From DASRQK01 sp040392005 (lineage in GTDB: Bacteria > Bacteroidota > Bacteroidia > Sphingobacteriales > Sphingobacteriaceae), in assembly GCA_040392005.1 (NCBI GenBank), contig JBEBWT010000006.1, forward strand, positions 18,835-82,834: DNA of 64,000 nucleotides, read 5' to 3'. The notes below the pieces were generated by a model. It saw only the letters and a program-made list of their open reading frames with translations, did not search any database and had not been told where the DNA came from. Shown piece after piece: positions 52,773 through 61,429 of the stretch (positions are counted from its first letter, which is position 1; the number at the start of each line of letters is the position of its first letter). Made by a program: the position numbers and the translations under genes.

Positions 52773-53978
52773 ATGAGCAATGCACCGATATTATCCGAAA
52801 GGATCAACAACCTGTCCGAATCAGCTACCCTGAAAATGACCAAACTGGGCCGCGAACTGGCAGCCAAAGGAATCAATGTGATCAGTCTGAGCGTAGGTGA
52901 ACCTGACTTCAACACGCCTGACAATATCAAGGAAGCCGCCAAAAAGGCACTGGACGAGAATTATACCCGCTATTCCCCGGTTTCGGGCTATCCGGAACTC
53001 AAAAAGGCGATTGCCGACAAATTGAAAAGAGAAAACGGACTGGATTATGAACCCTCACAGATCGTGGTTTCCACCGGAGCCAAGCAGGCGCTGGCCAATG
53101 TGCTGCTAACCCTGGTCAATCCGGGCGATGAGGTGATCATCCCCACCCCCTATTGGGTGTCCTATTCGGAAATGGTGATATTGGCCGAAGGCAAATCGAT
53201 CTTTATTGACACCACCATTGAGAGCGATTTCAAAATTACGCCCCGGGAACTGGAGGCGGCGATCACACCGCAGAGCAAGGTGTTTATGTTCTCCTCTCCC
53301 TGCAATCCGACTGGCAGCGTGTATAGCCGGACAGAACTGGCGGCGCTGGTTGAAGTCTTTGAGCGGCATCCGCAGATCTACATCATCTCTGACGAAATCT
53401 ATGAACATATCAATTTTGTAGATGAGCATGCCTCGATCGCTTCCTTCGATAGTATCCGGGATCGGGTGATCCTGATCAATGGTTTTTCCAAAGCATATGC
53501 CATGACCGGCTGGCGGCTGGGCTATCTGGCGGCCAGCAAAGAGATTGCGGCAGCAAATGATAAAATGCAGGGACAAACCACTTCCGGCACCTGCTCCATC
53601 TCCCAGCGTGCCGGTATCGCGGCCTATGAGCAGGGTCTGGAATCGGTACTGGAAATGAAGGCCGCATTCGCCCGCAGGCGGGAATTGGTCTATAACCTAT
53701 TGAAAGAAATTCCGGGCGTCAAAACCAATCTGCCTCAGGGTGCTTTTTACTTCTTTCCGGACATCAGTTCTTTCTTTGGCAAAAAAGATGCGGCGGGTAA
53801 TATCATCCGGGACTCGGCCGATCTGTCCCTGTATCTGCTCAATGAAGCCCATGTGGCCACGGTTGATGGGGGTTCGTTTGGGAATAATGATTATATCCGC
53901 CTATCCTATGCTGCCGCAGATGATCTTTTGATCGAGGCATTGCGCCGGATCAAAGAAGCGCTGGCGAAACTGTCCTGA
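52773..53978 (+). CDS. Aspartate aminotransferase (class I, Igamma-like)
   Basis: 401 residues from the ATG at 52773 (SNAPILSERINNLSESATLKMTKLGRELAAKG, the family start); an ATG 10 codons upstream overlaps the promoter box and is rejected. The PLP Lys is in INGFSKAYAMTGWRLGYLAA; VSTGAKQALANVLLTLVNPGDEVIIPTPYWVSY and FSSPCNPTGSVYS are cofactor blocks, and the final RLSYAAADDLLIEALRRI carries the Arg that binds the substrate carboxylate. It interconverts aspartate and oxaloacetate, and some relatives also use prephenate. Ends before tandem repeats and a terminator. Confidence 0.95.
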   Translation: MSNAPILSERINNLSESATLKMTKLGRELAAKGINVISLSVGEPDFNTPDNIKEAAKKALDENYTRYSPVSGYPELKKAIADKLKRENGLDYEPSQIVVSTGAKQALANVLLTLVNPGDEVIIPTPYWVSYSEMVILAEGKSIFIDTTIESDFKITPRELEAAITPQSKVFMFSSPCNPTGSVYSRTELAALVEVFERHPQIYIISDEIYEHINFVDEHASIASFDSIRDRVILINGFSKAYAMTGWRLGYLAASKEIAAANDKMQGQTTSGTCSISQRAGIAAYEQGLESVLEMKAAFARRRELVYNLLKEIPGVKTNLPQGAFYFFPDISSFFGKKDAAGNIIRDSADLSLYLLNEAHVATVDGGSFGNNDYIRLSYAAADDLLIEALRRIKEALAKLS

Positions 53979-53990
53979 TGCAATCCTCAA

Positions 53991-54031
53991 ACTGCTGAAC
54001 CCACATACTGCTGAACCCATATACTGCTGAA
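53991..54031. repeat. 16-bp tandem repeat after the aminotransferase
   Basis: Units ACTGCTGAACCCACAT (53991-54006), ACTGCTGAACCCATAT (54007-54022) and a partial ACTGCTGAA (54023-54031). Confidence 0.85.
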
Positions 54032-54071
54032 AGTGTAATCTTACACAATGTGTGTTCCAGCGTTTCACAGA

Positions 54072-54110
54072 TTCCCCAAATTCGTGGGAATTTGGGGAAA
54101 TAGGTTTTTA
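54072..54110 (+). terminator. Intrinsic terminator of the aminotransferase gene
   Basis: TTCCCCAAATTC (54072-54083) pairs perfectly with GAATTTGGGGAA (54088-54099) around a 4-nt loop, followed by TAGGTTTTT. Confidence 0.85.
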
Positions 54111-54161
54111 CAAAAAATAGAACCGGTATAAGAGTTCTTTCCATTTTTATTTCTATTTTTA

Positions 54162-54250
54162 GCCGGCCGCCAGGTATGCTTGTTTTATAGCCGCCCCGGC
54201 AAACCGTCCAGAAGGACGGGCGATCCGTTCTGAGGGACGATCAAACGCCA
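54162..54250 (+). promoter_or_regulatory. Three-stem structured leader upstream of the permease
   Basis: Between a possible -7 box (TATTTTTA, 54154-54161) and the permease start the RNA can form three stems: GCCGG (54162-54166) with CCGGC (54196-54200), CCGTCC-AGAA-GGACGG (54204-54219), and CGTTC-TGAG-GGACG (54226-54239) extended by GAT/ATC and an outer GGCG/CGCC. CGCCC (54192-54196) could alternatively pair with GGGCG (54218-54222), so two exclusive folds exist. I do not recognise a known riboswitch class. Confidence 0.45.
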
Positions 54251-54289
54251 ATTTCATAAACTGCAATTTTATAAACTAAAAAAACGATT

Positions 54290-55765
54290 TTGAAAACGGA
54301 AACTCAAAGCCCGATCGGGGGAAAACAAGAAACTAATAGCGAAAACAGAGAATTGAAAAGGGGACTGCTCAACCGGCACATCCAACTGATCGCGCTGGGG
54401 GGTGCCATCGGGACAGGACTCTTTCTGGGTATTGGACCTGCGGCAGTGCTGGCTGGTCCATCGGTGATCCTGGGTTATGCCGTAGCTGGCTTTATTGCTT
54501 TTCTGATCATGCGCCAATTGGGTGAAATGGTGGTTGAAGAGCCTGTCTCCGGCAGTTTCAGTCATTTTGCATTCAAATACTGGGGTTCCTTTGCCGGTTT
54601 TGCTTCCGGTTGGAACTACTGGATCCTTTATGTACTGGTGAGCATGGCAGAATTGACCGCCATCGGGGTCTATATTCACTTTTGGTGGCCGGAAATCCCG
54701 CTTTGGGTCTCCAGCCTGTTTTTCTTTGTGATGATCAATGCGGTCAATCTGACCTCGGTCAAGGTCTATGGAGAAGCGGAATTCTGGTTTTCCATCGTAA
54801 AGGTGGTGGCCATCATCGCCATGATCCTGTTCGGCACCTATCTGCTTGTTAGCGGCACCGGGGGTGAACGGGCTTCCATCACCAATCTATGGAACGATGG
54901 TGGTTTATTTCCCAGGGGGGTGATTGAGTCAGATGGCGCAGGAGGATTCACCGGACTACTTGCAGCGATGGCCCTGATCATGTTTGCCTTTGGCGGACTT
55001 GAACTCATCGGGATCACTGCCGCTGAGGCGGAAAATCCGGAAAAAAACATTCCCAAAGCAACCAATCAGGTGATCTACCGGATTCTGATCTTTTACATCG
55101 GTGCCTTGATTATCCTGTTTTCCCTTTCCCCCTGGCGGGAAATCACCGAAGGAAGCAGCCCTTTTGTGACGGTATTCGACACTCTGAAAGGTTTCGAGTT
55201 TACTCTGTTCGGAAAAACTTTCTTTTTCACAAGTCTGATCGCCAATGCCCTGAATATCATCGTGCTGACTGCTGCCCTTTCGGTGTATAACAGTTGCGTG
55301 TATAGCAACAGCCGGATGTTGTACGGGCTGGCCGTGCAGGGCAATGCGCCCCGGTTCCTGAGCCGTCTCAGCAAGCAGCATGTACCAGTAAGGGCGACCC
55401 TGGTTTCCTCGGCATTTGTGGCCATTTGTATCGTGATCAACAAGATCATGCCCGACCAGGCCCTGAATATCATGATGTCACTGGTGGTCTCGGCACTGAT
55501 TATCAACTGGGTCATGATCAGTATCACACACCTCTTTTTCAGAAAACAAAAAGACCGGGAGGAAGTGAGAACTAAATTCCGTACATTTTGGTTCCCGCTG
55601 ACCAATTATATCTGTCTGTTTTTCCTAATCGGGGTATTGGTCATTATGTGGATCACCGGAATGAAAATACCGGTCGAGCTGATCCCGGTCTGGCTGGTGC
55701 TACTCTATGTCAGTTACCGGCTGGTCAAAGGCAGTAAAAACAGATCTGCCACTACCGGCAAGTGA
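54290..55765 (+). CDS. Amino-acid permease (APC superfamily, AAT family)
   Basis: 491 residues with about 12 helices. HIQLIALGGAIGTGLFLGIGPAAVLAGPSVILGY is the hallmark first-helix block of AAT-family proton symporters (AnsP, GabP, ProY, PheP), with EEPVSGSFSHFAFKYWG and SGWNYWILYVLVSMAELTA following. The only start consistent with the conserved N-terminus is TTG at 54290; there is no in-frame ATG before helix 1. The substrate cannot be told; the neighbouring aspartate aminotransferase hints at aspartate or asparagine, weakly. Its 3' end overlaps the convergent EEP gene by 52 bp. Confidence 0.92.
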   Translation: MKTETQSPIGGKQETNSENRELKRGLLNRHIQLIALGGAIGTGLFLGIGPAAVLAGPSVILGYAVAGFIAFLIMRQLGEMVVEEPVSGSFSHFAFKYWGSFAGFASGWNYWILYVLVSMAELTAIGVYIHFWWPEIPLWVSSLFFFVMINAVNLTSVKVYGEAEFWFSIVKVVAIIAMILFGTYLLVSGTGGERASITNLWNDGGLFPRGVIESDGAGGFTGLLAAMALIMFAFGGLELIGITAAEAENPEKNIPKATNQVIYRILIFYIGALIILFSLSPWREITEGSSPFVTVFDTLKGFEFTLFGKTFFFTSLIANALNIIVLTAALSVYNSCVYSNSRMLYGLAVQGNAPRFLSRLSKQHVPVRATLVSSAFVAICIVINKIMPDQALNIMMSLVVSALIINWVMISITHLFFRKQKDREEVRTKFRTFWFPLTNYICLFFLIGVLVIMWITGMKIPVELIPVWLVLLYVSYRLVKGSKNRSATTGK

Positions 55766-56676
55766 TCGGAGGGAAAGCGCTGGTTTTTTGAGTCGGTCAG
55801 GGCCGCATATTTCTGCACCCGGAATTGCCCGCTCACAAACACATAATCGATCCGGTCTTGTAGCCCGGCATCCCATTTGAATCCATTGAAGGTGCCGACC
55901 GGACCGTATGGGGGCTGTTCGGTCACTTCGTAGCTGTCGGCCAGTATTCCGGACATCTGCCGGATCTGAATGGTTTCCGGTGTGGAATTGAAATCCCCGG
56001 TGCAAATCATCGGCATGTCCCCGGCTATTTCACTGATTTTGCTGAGCATCAGTATGGCAGATTGCTCCCGGGCGATTTTACCCTGATGGTCAAAGTGCAC
56101 GTTGAAAACAAAAAATTCCTCTCCCGACCGCTGATCCTCCAGCCGCACCCAGGAGCAGATCCGGTTGCAGCAGGTAGCATCCCAGCCCTTTCCCGGAAGG
56201 TCCGGTGCTTCGCTCAACCAGAAGTCCCCCGCATCCAACAGATGGAAACGCTCCTTTTTGTACAGAATCGCCGAATGTTCACCGGCCTGCTGCCCATCAT
56301 CCCTGCCCACCCCGTAATAAGTATAGGGCGTATAAGTGTTGTCTTCCGTAGCGGCCGGATCCCCGCAGAGATCCAGTAACTGATGTATGAACCCCTCCTG
56401 CGTACCCACAATATCCAAATCGTGATAGCGAAGCAGGGCCCTCACCTCCTCTTTGCGATTTGGCCAGGCATTGATACTGTCGCGCGGCGTATCCATCCGC
56501 AGATTGTAGGAAGCCACGCGGAGGTGGACACCCAATTGCTGATGCAGGTCAGTATTCAGGTTCGAAATCCCATCTGAATCTTGCTGGTCTGCCGCAAATC
56601 CGGACTGTGCGTTTACGTTTATTCCTACACAAAAAAGGAAAAGAAAGCTGAAAGAAAACAAAATGCGTTTGTTCAT
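55714..56676 (-). CDS. Secreted endonuclease/exonuclease/phosphatase-family protein
   Basis: 320 residues with a signal peptide (ILFSFSFLFLFCVGINVNAQ). EEP-fold landmarks: VASYNLRMDTPRDS, the metal-binding Glu in DIVGTQEGFIHQLLDL, FNVHFDHQGKIAREQSA, ICTGDFNSTPETIQIRQ and the terminal SDHLPVVADLFL. The SYNLRMD/NVHFDH pattern is that of secreted phosphodiesterase-like members common in Bacteroidota and often acting on phosphate esters or nucleic acids outside the cell. It overlaps the end of the convergent permease gene by 52 bp, so the final His-Asp motif and the permease tail share DNA. Confidence 0.9.
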   Translation of the reverse strand: MNKRILFSFSFLFLFCVGINVNAQSGFAADQQDSDGISNLNTDLHQQLGVHLRVASYNLRMDTPRDSINAWPNRKEEVRALLRYHDLDIVGTQEGFIHQLLDLCGDPAATEDNTYTPYTYYGVGRDDGQQAGEHSAILYKKERFHLLDAGDFWLSEAPDLPGKGWDATCCNRICSWVRLEDQRSGEEFFVFNVHFDHQGKIAREQSAILMLSKISEIAGDMPMICTGDFNSTPETIQIRQMSGILADSYEVTEQPPYGPVGTFNGFKWDAGLQDRIDYVFVSGQFRVQKYAALTDSKNQRFPSDHLPVVADLFLLPLTSR

Positions 56677-56711
56677 TGCTGATTAATTTATAACAGATAA
56701 AACTAAAGCAT

Positions 56712-56719
56712 TACTTTTG
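56712..56719 (+). promoter_or_regulatory. Candidate -7 promoter box of the ZIP transporter
   Basis: TACTTTTG fits TAnnTTTG, 24 nt before the ATG at 56744, in the 67-bp divergent spacer. Confidence 0.55.
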
Positions 56720-56743
56720 CATAACAAAATATAAATTCAAACC

Positions 56744-57562
56744 ATGCTCGAACCTCTCTTAGCGTATCTGGAATCGATCGATCCCGTCCTTGCTGCCCTC
56801 TATGCTACCATCTTTACCTGGCTGGTCACTGCTGCCGGGGCATCGGTGGTCTTTATGTTCCGGGGAATCAACCGAACGGTCATGGATGGCATGCTGGGTT
56901 TCACCGGTGGGGTCATGGTGGCGGCCAGTGTCTGGAGCCTGCTGATCCCGGCAATGGATATGACTGAGGGGGAAGGTTTTGTAAAAGTCATTCCGGCAGT
57001 AGCCGGCTTTCTGATGGGTGCGGCCTTTCTTTTTGCACTGGATAAAGTCCTGCCCCACCTGCACGTCAATTTCAAGCAGGTGGAAGGCGTGAGATCCCCC
57101 TGGCAGAAAACAACCCTGCTGGTACTGGCGATTACCCTGCACAATATTCCGGAAGGGCTGGCCGTGGGTGTTCTGTTCGGGGGAGTCGCGGCAGGGATTC
57201 CCGAAGCCAGCATCGGTGGCGCAGTGGCACTGGCCATTGGTATAGGTTTGCAGAATTTTCCGGAAGGGATTGCAGTCGCCATGCCCCTGCGGAGGATGGG
57301 CATGACCCGTCGCAAAAGCTTTATGTATGGTCAGTTTTCAGCCATTGTAGAGCCTGTGGCCGGTGTGCTGGGAGCATTGGCCGTAGCCACCTTCACTCCC
57401 ATCCTGCCTTTCGCTCTGGCTTTTGCCGCCGGCGCCATGATTTTCGTGGTGGTGGAAGAGGTCATACCCGAAGCCCAGCAAAACCAGGGTTCGGATATTG
57501 CCACTATTGGATTTATCGGGGGATTCATCGTGATGATGACGCTCGATGTGGTCCTGGGATAA
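56744..57562 (+). CDS. ZIP-family divalent metal transporter
   Basis: 272 residues and about eight helices. The paired metal-binding helices are clear: LHNIPEGLAVGVLFGG and LQNFPEGIAVAMPLRRMG, with GGVMVAASVWSLLIPAMDM earlier. It belongs to the ZupT/GufA-like branch that imports Zn, Fe, Mn or related ions into the cytoplasm. The charged loop between helices 3 and 4 is short, as in GufA proteins. It stands alone, divergent from the EEP gene and convergent with aconitase, with a diverged copy of the dispersed element between. Confidence 0.93.
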   Translation: MLEPLLAYLESIDPVLAALYATIFTWLVTAAGASVVFMFRGINRTVMDGMLGFTGGVMVAASVWSLLIPAMDMTEGEGFVKVIPAVAGFLMGAAFLFALDKVLPHLHVNFKQVEGVRSPWQKTTLLVLAITLHNIPEGLAVGVLFGGVAAGIPEASIGGAVALAIGIGLQNFPEGIAVAMPLRRMGMTRRKSFMYGQFSAIVEPVAGVLGALAVATFTPILPFALAFAAGAMIFVVVEEVIPEAQQNQGSDIATIGFIGGFIVMMTLDVVLG

Positions 57563-57581
57563 AATGCGGGTCCTGGGTTAA

Positions 57582-57722
57582 AGCCTGATTCCGCATTAGG
57601 CTTCTATTGCGAATAAAAATCGGGGCAGAAATAAAAAGGGGATCCGATTTTTAGCCGTGATCCCCTGATCCATATCTTTTTTCAACCCGTAATAGAAGCC
57701 TATTCCTGCTTACTCCGGGTTC
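57582..57722. repeat. Dispersed inverted-repeat element, diverged copy C
   Basis: The left part GATTCCGCATTAGGCTTC (57587-57604) plus TATT matches the inverted ends of elements A and B; the right arm (57691-57715) is an imperfect complement (AATAGAAGCCTATTCCTGC). The interior differs and holds a GGGGATC/GATCCCC stem (57638-57644 and 57659-57665). It separates the convergent ZIP and aconitase genes and probably also acts as a terminator. Confidence 0.7.
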
Positions 57723-57744
57723 AAAAGCGGATTGCCGCTCAGTA

Positions 57745-60009
57745 TCAATTCTGGCCCTGCCGGATGATATTCAGCGCCCCTCCAGCCCTGAACCAGCCGA
57801 TCTGCTGCTCATTATAGCTATGGTTGGCAAAAATTTCTTCCTTGTTTCCGTCCGCATGGTGCAACACCAGGGTCAGCGGTTGGCCCGGAGCAAATTCGGT
57901 CAAACCCACGATATCAATGCGATCGTCTTCCAGAATCCGTTCATAATCCTCCTTATTGACAAAGGTTAGCGCCAACATCCCCTGCTTCTTGAGATTGGTC
58001 TCGTGGATACGGGCAAAGGATTTCACCAACACCGCACGTACACCCAGGTGACGGGGTTCCATCGCCGCATGCTCCCGTGAGGAACCTTCCCCATAGTTTT
58101 CATCGCCGACTACGATCGAGCCGATCCCTGCTACTTTATAAGCCCGTTGGGTAGCCGGTACCGGGCCATAAGCCCCGGTCAGTTGATTTTTGACCGAATC
58201 GGTCTGCTCATTGAAGTAATTGACCGCACCGATCAGCATATTATTGGAAATATTATCCAGATGGCCCCTGTATTTCAACCAGGGACCCGCCATGGAAATA
58301 TGGTCGGTCGTACATTTCCCTTTGGCCTTGATCAATAAGTTGAGTCCGCTCAGATCCGTTCCTTCCCAGGCCCGGAATGGCTCCAGCAGTTGCAAACGGT
58401 CCGAAGTCGGTGATACCGCCACCTGCACCTGACTTCCATCCTCGGCCGGAGCCTGATAGCCCGGATCTTCCACATCAAAGCCTTTGGCCGGCAGCTCATC
58501 GCCCACCGGCGGATCCAGTTTGACCAGTTCACCCTTGTCATTGACCAGAGTATCGGTCAGGGGATTGAATCCCAGATCCCCCGCAATCGCAATGGCAGCC
58601 ACCATTTCAGGAGAGGCCACAAACGCAAAAGTATTCGGATTGCCATCGGCGCGCTTGGCAAAATTACGGTTGAAAGAATGTACAATCGTGTTTTTCTCGG
58701 CCCGTTCTGCACCTACCCTGGCCCACATTCCGATACAAGGCCCGCAGGCATTGGTAAAGATAGTTGCGTTCAAGTCTTCAAAGGTGCCGATCAAGCCATC
58801 CCGGTCCGCCGTATAACGTACCTGCTCCGACCCAGGGTTGATCCCGAATTCGGCTTTGGTCACCAGCCCCTTATCCACCGCCTGCCGGGCAATGGAGGCC
58901 GCCCGCGACAGATCCTCGTAGGAAGAATTGGTGCAGGAACCGATCAGGCCCCATTCCACCCGCAATGGCCAGCCATTTTTGGTAGCTTCTTCCTTCATTT
59001 TCGATACCGGAGTGGCCAGATCCGGGGTAAAAGGCCCGTTCAGGTGCGGTTCCAGTTCGGATAGATTGATTTCGATCACCTGATCGAAATATGCGGTTGG
59101 ATCATCATATACTTCCTGATCTGCATTCAGGTGCTCCCGGATCGCATTGGCAGCGTCAGCGACATCGGCCCGGCCAGTCGCCCGCAGGTAACGCTCCATG
59201 GAATCATCGTACCCAAAGGTAGAAGTCGTGGCCCCGATCTCGGCACCCATATTACAGATGGTCCCCTTGCCTGTGCAGGACATGGCGACCGCACCCTCTC
59301 CAAAATATTCTACAATACATCCTGTACCGCCTTTGACGGTCAGGATACCGGCCACTTTCAGGATCACATCCTTCGGTGCCGTCCAGCCATTGAGTTTGCC
59401 AGTCAGCTTGACACCGATCAATTTGGGGAATTTGAGCTCCCAGGGCAGACCGGCCATCACATCACAGGCATCCGCACCGCCTACACCGATCGCCAGCATT
59501 CCCAGACCCCCCGCATTCACCGTATGCGAATCCGTACCGATCATCATTCCTCCGGGAAATGCATAGTTTTCCAACACCACCTGGTGGATAATCCCAGCAC
59601 CCGGCTTCCAGAAACCAATACCATATTTATTCGATACCGAACCCAGAAAATCAAACACTTCCCTACTCTCCTGATTGGCCACCGCCAGATCCGTCTCTGC
59701 TCCCACTTTCGCCTGGATCAAGTGATCACAGTGTACGGTGGAAGGCACCGCTACCTTGGAACGTCCAGCCTGCATAAATTGCAACAAGGCCATCTGGGCC
59801 GTTGCATCCTGCATGGCCACACGGTCAGGTGCAAAATCCACATAGGAATTGCCCCGCTCATAAGCCTGCGTAGCAGTTCCATTCCAAAGGTGGGCATATA
59901 AAATTTTCTCGGTCAGGGTCAAAGGTTTTCCTACCACTTCACGGGCCGCATTCACCCGCTCTTCAAAACGGCTGTAAACCGTTTTGATCATATCAATATC
60001 GAATGCCAT
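57745..60009 (-). CDS. acnA: Aconitate hydratase
   Basis: 754 residues, mitochondrial-type length. It isomerises citrate and isocitrate. [4Fe-4S] ligands: Cys in GLIGSCTNSSYEDL and two in TNACGPCIGMWARVG. PSTVHCDHLIQAKVG, PGGMMIGTDSHTVNAGGLG and GDENYGEGSSREHAAMEPRHLGVRAV are active-site blocks. With SucA/SucB/Lpd and KorA/KorB this puts much of the oxidative TCA arm in the window. Monocistronic. Gene symbol given by function; the sequence type is closer to mitochondrial Acn than to E. coli AcnA. Confidence 0.97.
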   Translation of the reverse strand: MAFDIDMIKTVYSRFEERVNAAREVVGKPLTLTEKILYAHLWNGTATQAYERGNSYVDFAPDRVAMQDATAQMALLQFMQAGRSKVAVPSTVHCDHLIQAKVGAETDLAVANQESREVFDFLGSVSNKYGIGFWKPGAGIIHQVVLENYAFPGGMMIGTDSHTVNAGGLGMLAIGVGGADACDVMAGLPWELKFPKLIGVKLTGKLNGWTAPKDVILKVAGILTVKGGTGCIVEYFGEGAVAMSCTGKGTICNMGAEIGATTSTFGYDDSMERYLRATGRADVADAANAIREHLNADQEVYDDPTAYFDQVIEINLSELEPHLNGPFTPDLATPVSKMKEEATKNGWPLRVEWGLIGSCTNSSYEDLSRAASIARQAVDKGLVTKAEFGINPGSEQVRYTADRDGLIGTFEDLNATIFTNACGPCIGMWARVGAERAEKNTIVHSFNRNFAKRADGNPNTFAFVASPEMVAAIAIAGDLGFNPLTDTLVNDKGELVKLDPPVGDELPAKGFDVEDPGYQAPAEDGSQVQVAVSPTSDRLQLLEPFRAWEGTDLSGLNLLIKAKGKCTTDHISMAGPWLKYRGHLDNISNNMLIGAVNYFNEQTDSVKNQLTGAYGPVPATQRAYKVAGIGSIVVGDENYGEGSSREHAAMEPRHLGVRAVLVKSFARIHETNLKKQGMLALTFVNKEDYERILEDDRIDIVGLTEFAPGQPLTLVLHHADGNKEEIFANHSYNEQQIGWFRAGGALNIIRQGQN

Positions 60010-60242
60010 ATTCTTGTATTAGTCTGTGTCAGGGAGCATTCATCCGCATTCTGCGTATTTTACACTCCCTTTTCAAAATTGTTGCGAATATACGAAAAAA
60101 TTTCATCAAAATCCAGTCCGGGAGCGGATGAAATCCAATTTGGAGGAATTCTAAATTGTTAGGTTGAATACATGGAGTCCATCAAAGTTTACAGAGTTTA
60201 CTGTGATGCAACTTTTGGGCAGCCTTATGCTCTCATGCCCCG

Positions 60243-60983
60243 TCAGGCTTGCCTGTTCCGGATATCGATCCCTTTCAGTGCAGCAATGGTTCCCTGTGGG
60301 TCTGCGGCAGCAAATACCGCATTGCCCGCAACCAGCACATCAGCTCCCGCCTGCAACAGGGCAGGCGCATTGTGCAGCCCGACTCCCCCATCGATCTCAA
60401 TCAGTAATTGATCATTGCGGCCTTCGGCCAATATCCTCAGCTCCTTGATTTTCCGATAAGTACCTTCGATGAATTTCTGCCCGCCGAAACCCGGATTGAC
60501 CGACATCAGACAGACCAGATCCACATATTCCACGATTTCATGCAGCGCAGAAACCGGCGTATGCGGATTGATCGCCACTCCTGCTTTGCAGCCCAGGTCA
60601 TGGATCGCCTGCACCGTGCGGTGCAAATGCGTACATGCCTCCTCATGGACGGTAATCACTGCCGCCCCGGCCTGCTTGAACTGCTGCAAATAGCGATCCG
60701 GGTCCACGATCATCAAATGCACATCCAGTGGTTTGCGAGCTTCCTTTGAAATGGCTTCCATCACCGGAAACCCAAATGAAATATTCGGCACAAAGACCCC
60801 GTCCATAATATCAATATGGAACCAATCAGCCTGACTGTCATTGACCATCCCCACGTCACGGGCGAGATTACCAAAATCCGCCGCCAATACCGAGGGTGCG
60901 ATCAGGTGTTTGGATGAAGGCATTGGAGTGGAAGAAGGTGCGGGTGAAGGCGTAGATGAATGTGCGGGTGCGAATGTGGACAT
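60243..60983 (-). CDS. rpe: Ribulose-phosphate 3-epimerase
   Basis: 246 residues if started at ATG 60983, giving an odd Ser/Thr/Pro/Ala-rich leader of about 20 residues; the ATG at 60923 (MPSSKHLIAPSVLAADFGNLARDV) gives the usual Rpe length of about 226. A -7 box at 61013-61020 allows either. Enzyme motifs: APSVLAADFGNL, the catalytic Asp in WFHIDIMDGVFVPNISFG, HLMIVDPDRYL, LMSVNPGFGGQKFIEGT and IEIDGGVGLHNAPALLQAGADVLVAGNAVF. It interconverts ribulose-5-P and xylulose-5-P in the pentose phosphate pathway. Confidence 0.95.
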   Translation of the reverse strand: MSTFAPAHSSTPSPAPSSTPMPSSKHLIAPSVLAADFGNLARDVGMVNDSQADWFHIDIMDGVFVPNISFGFPVMEAISKEARKPLDVHLMIVDPDRYLQQFKQAGAAVITVHEEACTHLHRTVQAIHDLGCKAGVAINPHTPVSALHEIVEYVDLVCLMSVNPGFGGQKFIEGTYRKIKELRILAEGRNDQLLIEIDGGVGLHNAPALLQAGADVLVAGNAVFAAADPQGTIAALKGIDIRNRQA

Positions 60984-61012
60984 GGACGTGGAAATTTTAA
61001 ATTATTTTGCCA

Positions 61013-61020
61013 CAAAATTA
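61013..61020 (-). promoter_or_regulatory. Candidate -7 promoter box of rpe
   Basis: TAATTTTG on the minus strand matches TAnnTTTG, 29 nt before the ATG at 60983. Confidence 0.5.
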
Positions 61021-61087
61021 GAAAATTTCCCTCAAAAACCCATATCCTGTTTTTGCGGAAGCAATACTTCCGGGAAACCGAGGCCTT

Positions 61088-61309
61088 CTATTTGTCCGAA
61101 AGGTGATCGAAACGGTCTCCCAGTTCCACTGCCTGACGGCTTCGCAGGTCATCCTCCCCCAGCAGATCCTTTTCAGAAAATTCCCCGACGGTCTGTTCCC
61201 GGGCCATCAGCAGATTCAGCACCTGCCTGACCCGCGCATAATCAAAATCTACTTTTTGCAACCGGATCAGATAGGCCTGATCGGTAATCTCAATACTTGA
61301 TTTATTCAT
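61088..61309 (-). CDS. Small hypothetical protein
   Basis: 73 residues, no recognised domain: a short beta-like start (SIEITDQAYLIRLQ), a helix with basic and hydrophobic residues (YARVRQVLNLLMAREQTVG) and an acidic end (LLGEDDLRSRQAVELGDRFDHLSD). The size and ITDxxxxxxL-type start recall antitoxin-like small proteins of Bacteroidota, but there is no toxin gene next to it. It is the only credible frame in the 461-bp gap between rpe and the PgpH-like gene. Moderate confidence that it is expressed. Confidence 0.5.
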   Translation of the reverse strand: MNKSSIEITDQAYLIRLQKVDFDYARVRQVLNLLMAREQTVGEFSEKDLLGEDDLRSRQAVELGDRFDHLSDK

Positions 61310-61429
61310 CTTCTTAACTTCTTACTGCCTACATTCGGTAAGCAAGATAAGCAGCCCATGCTATTAGAGATTTAACGGCAGATTATCAAATCATTAAGCA
61401 CTAATTTTCGAAGAATCAATTTTTCTTAG

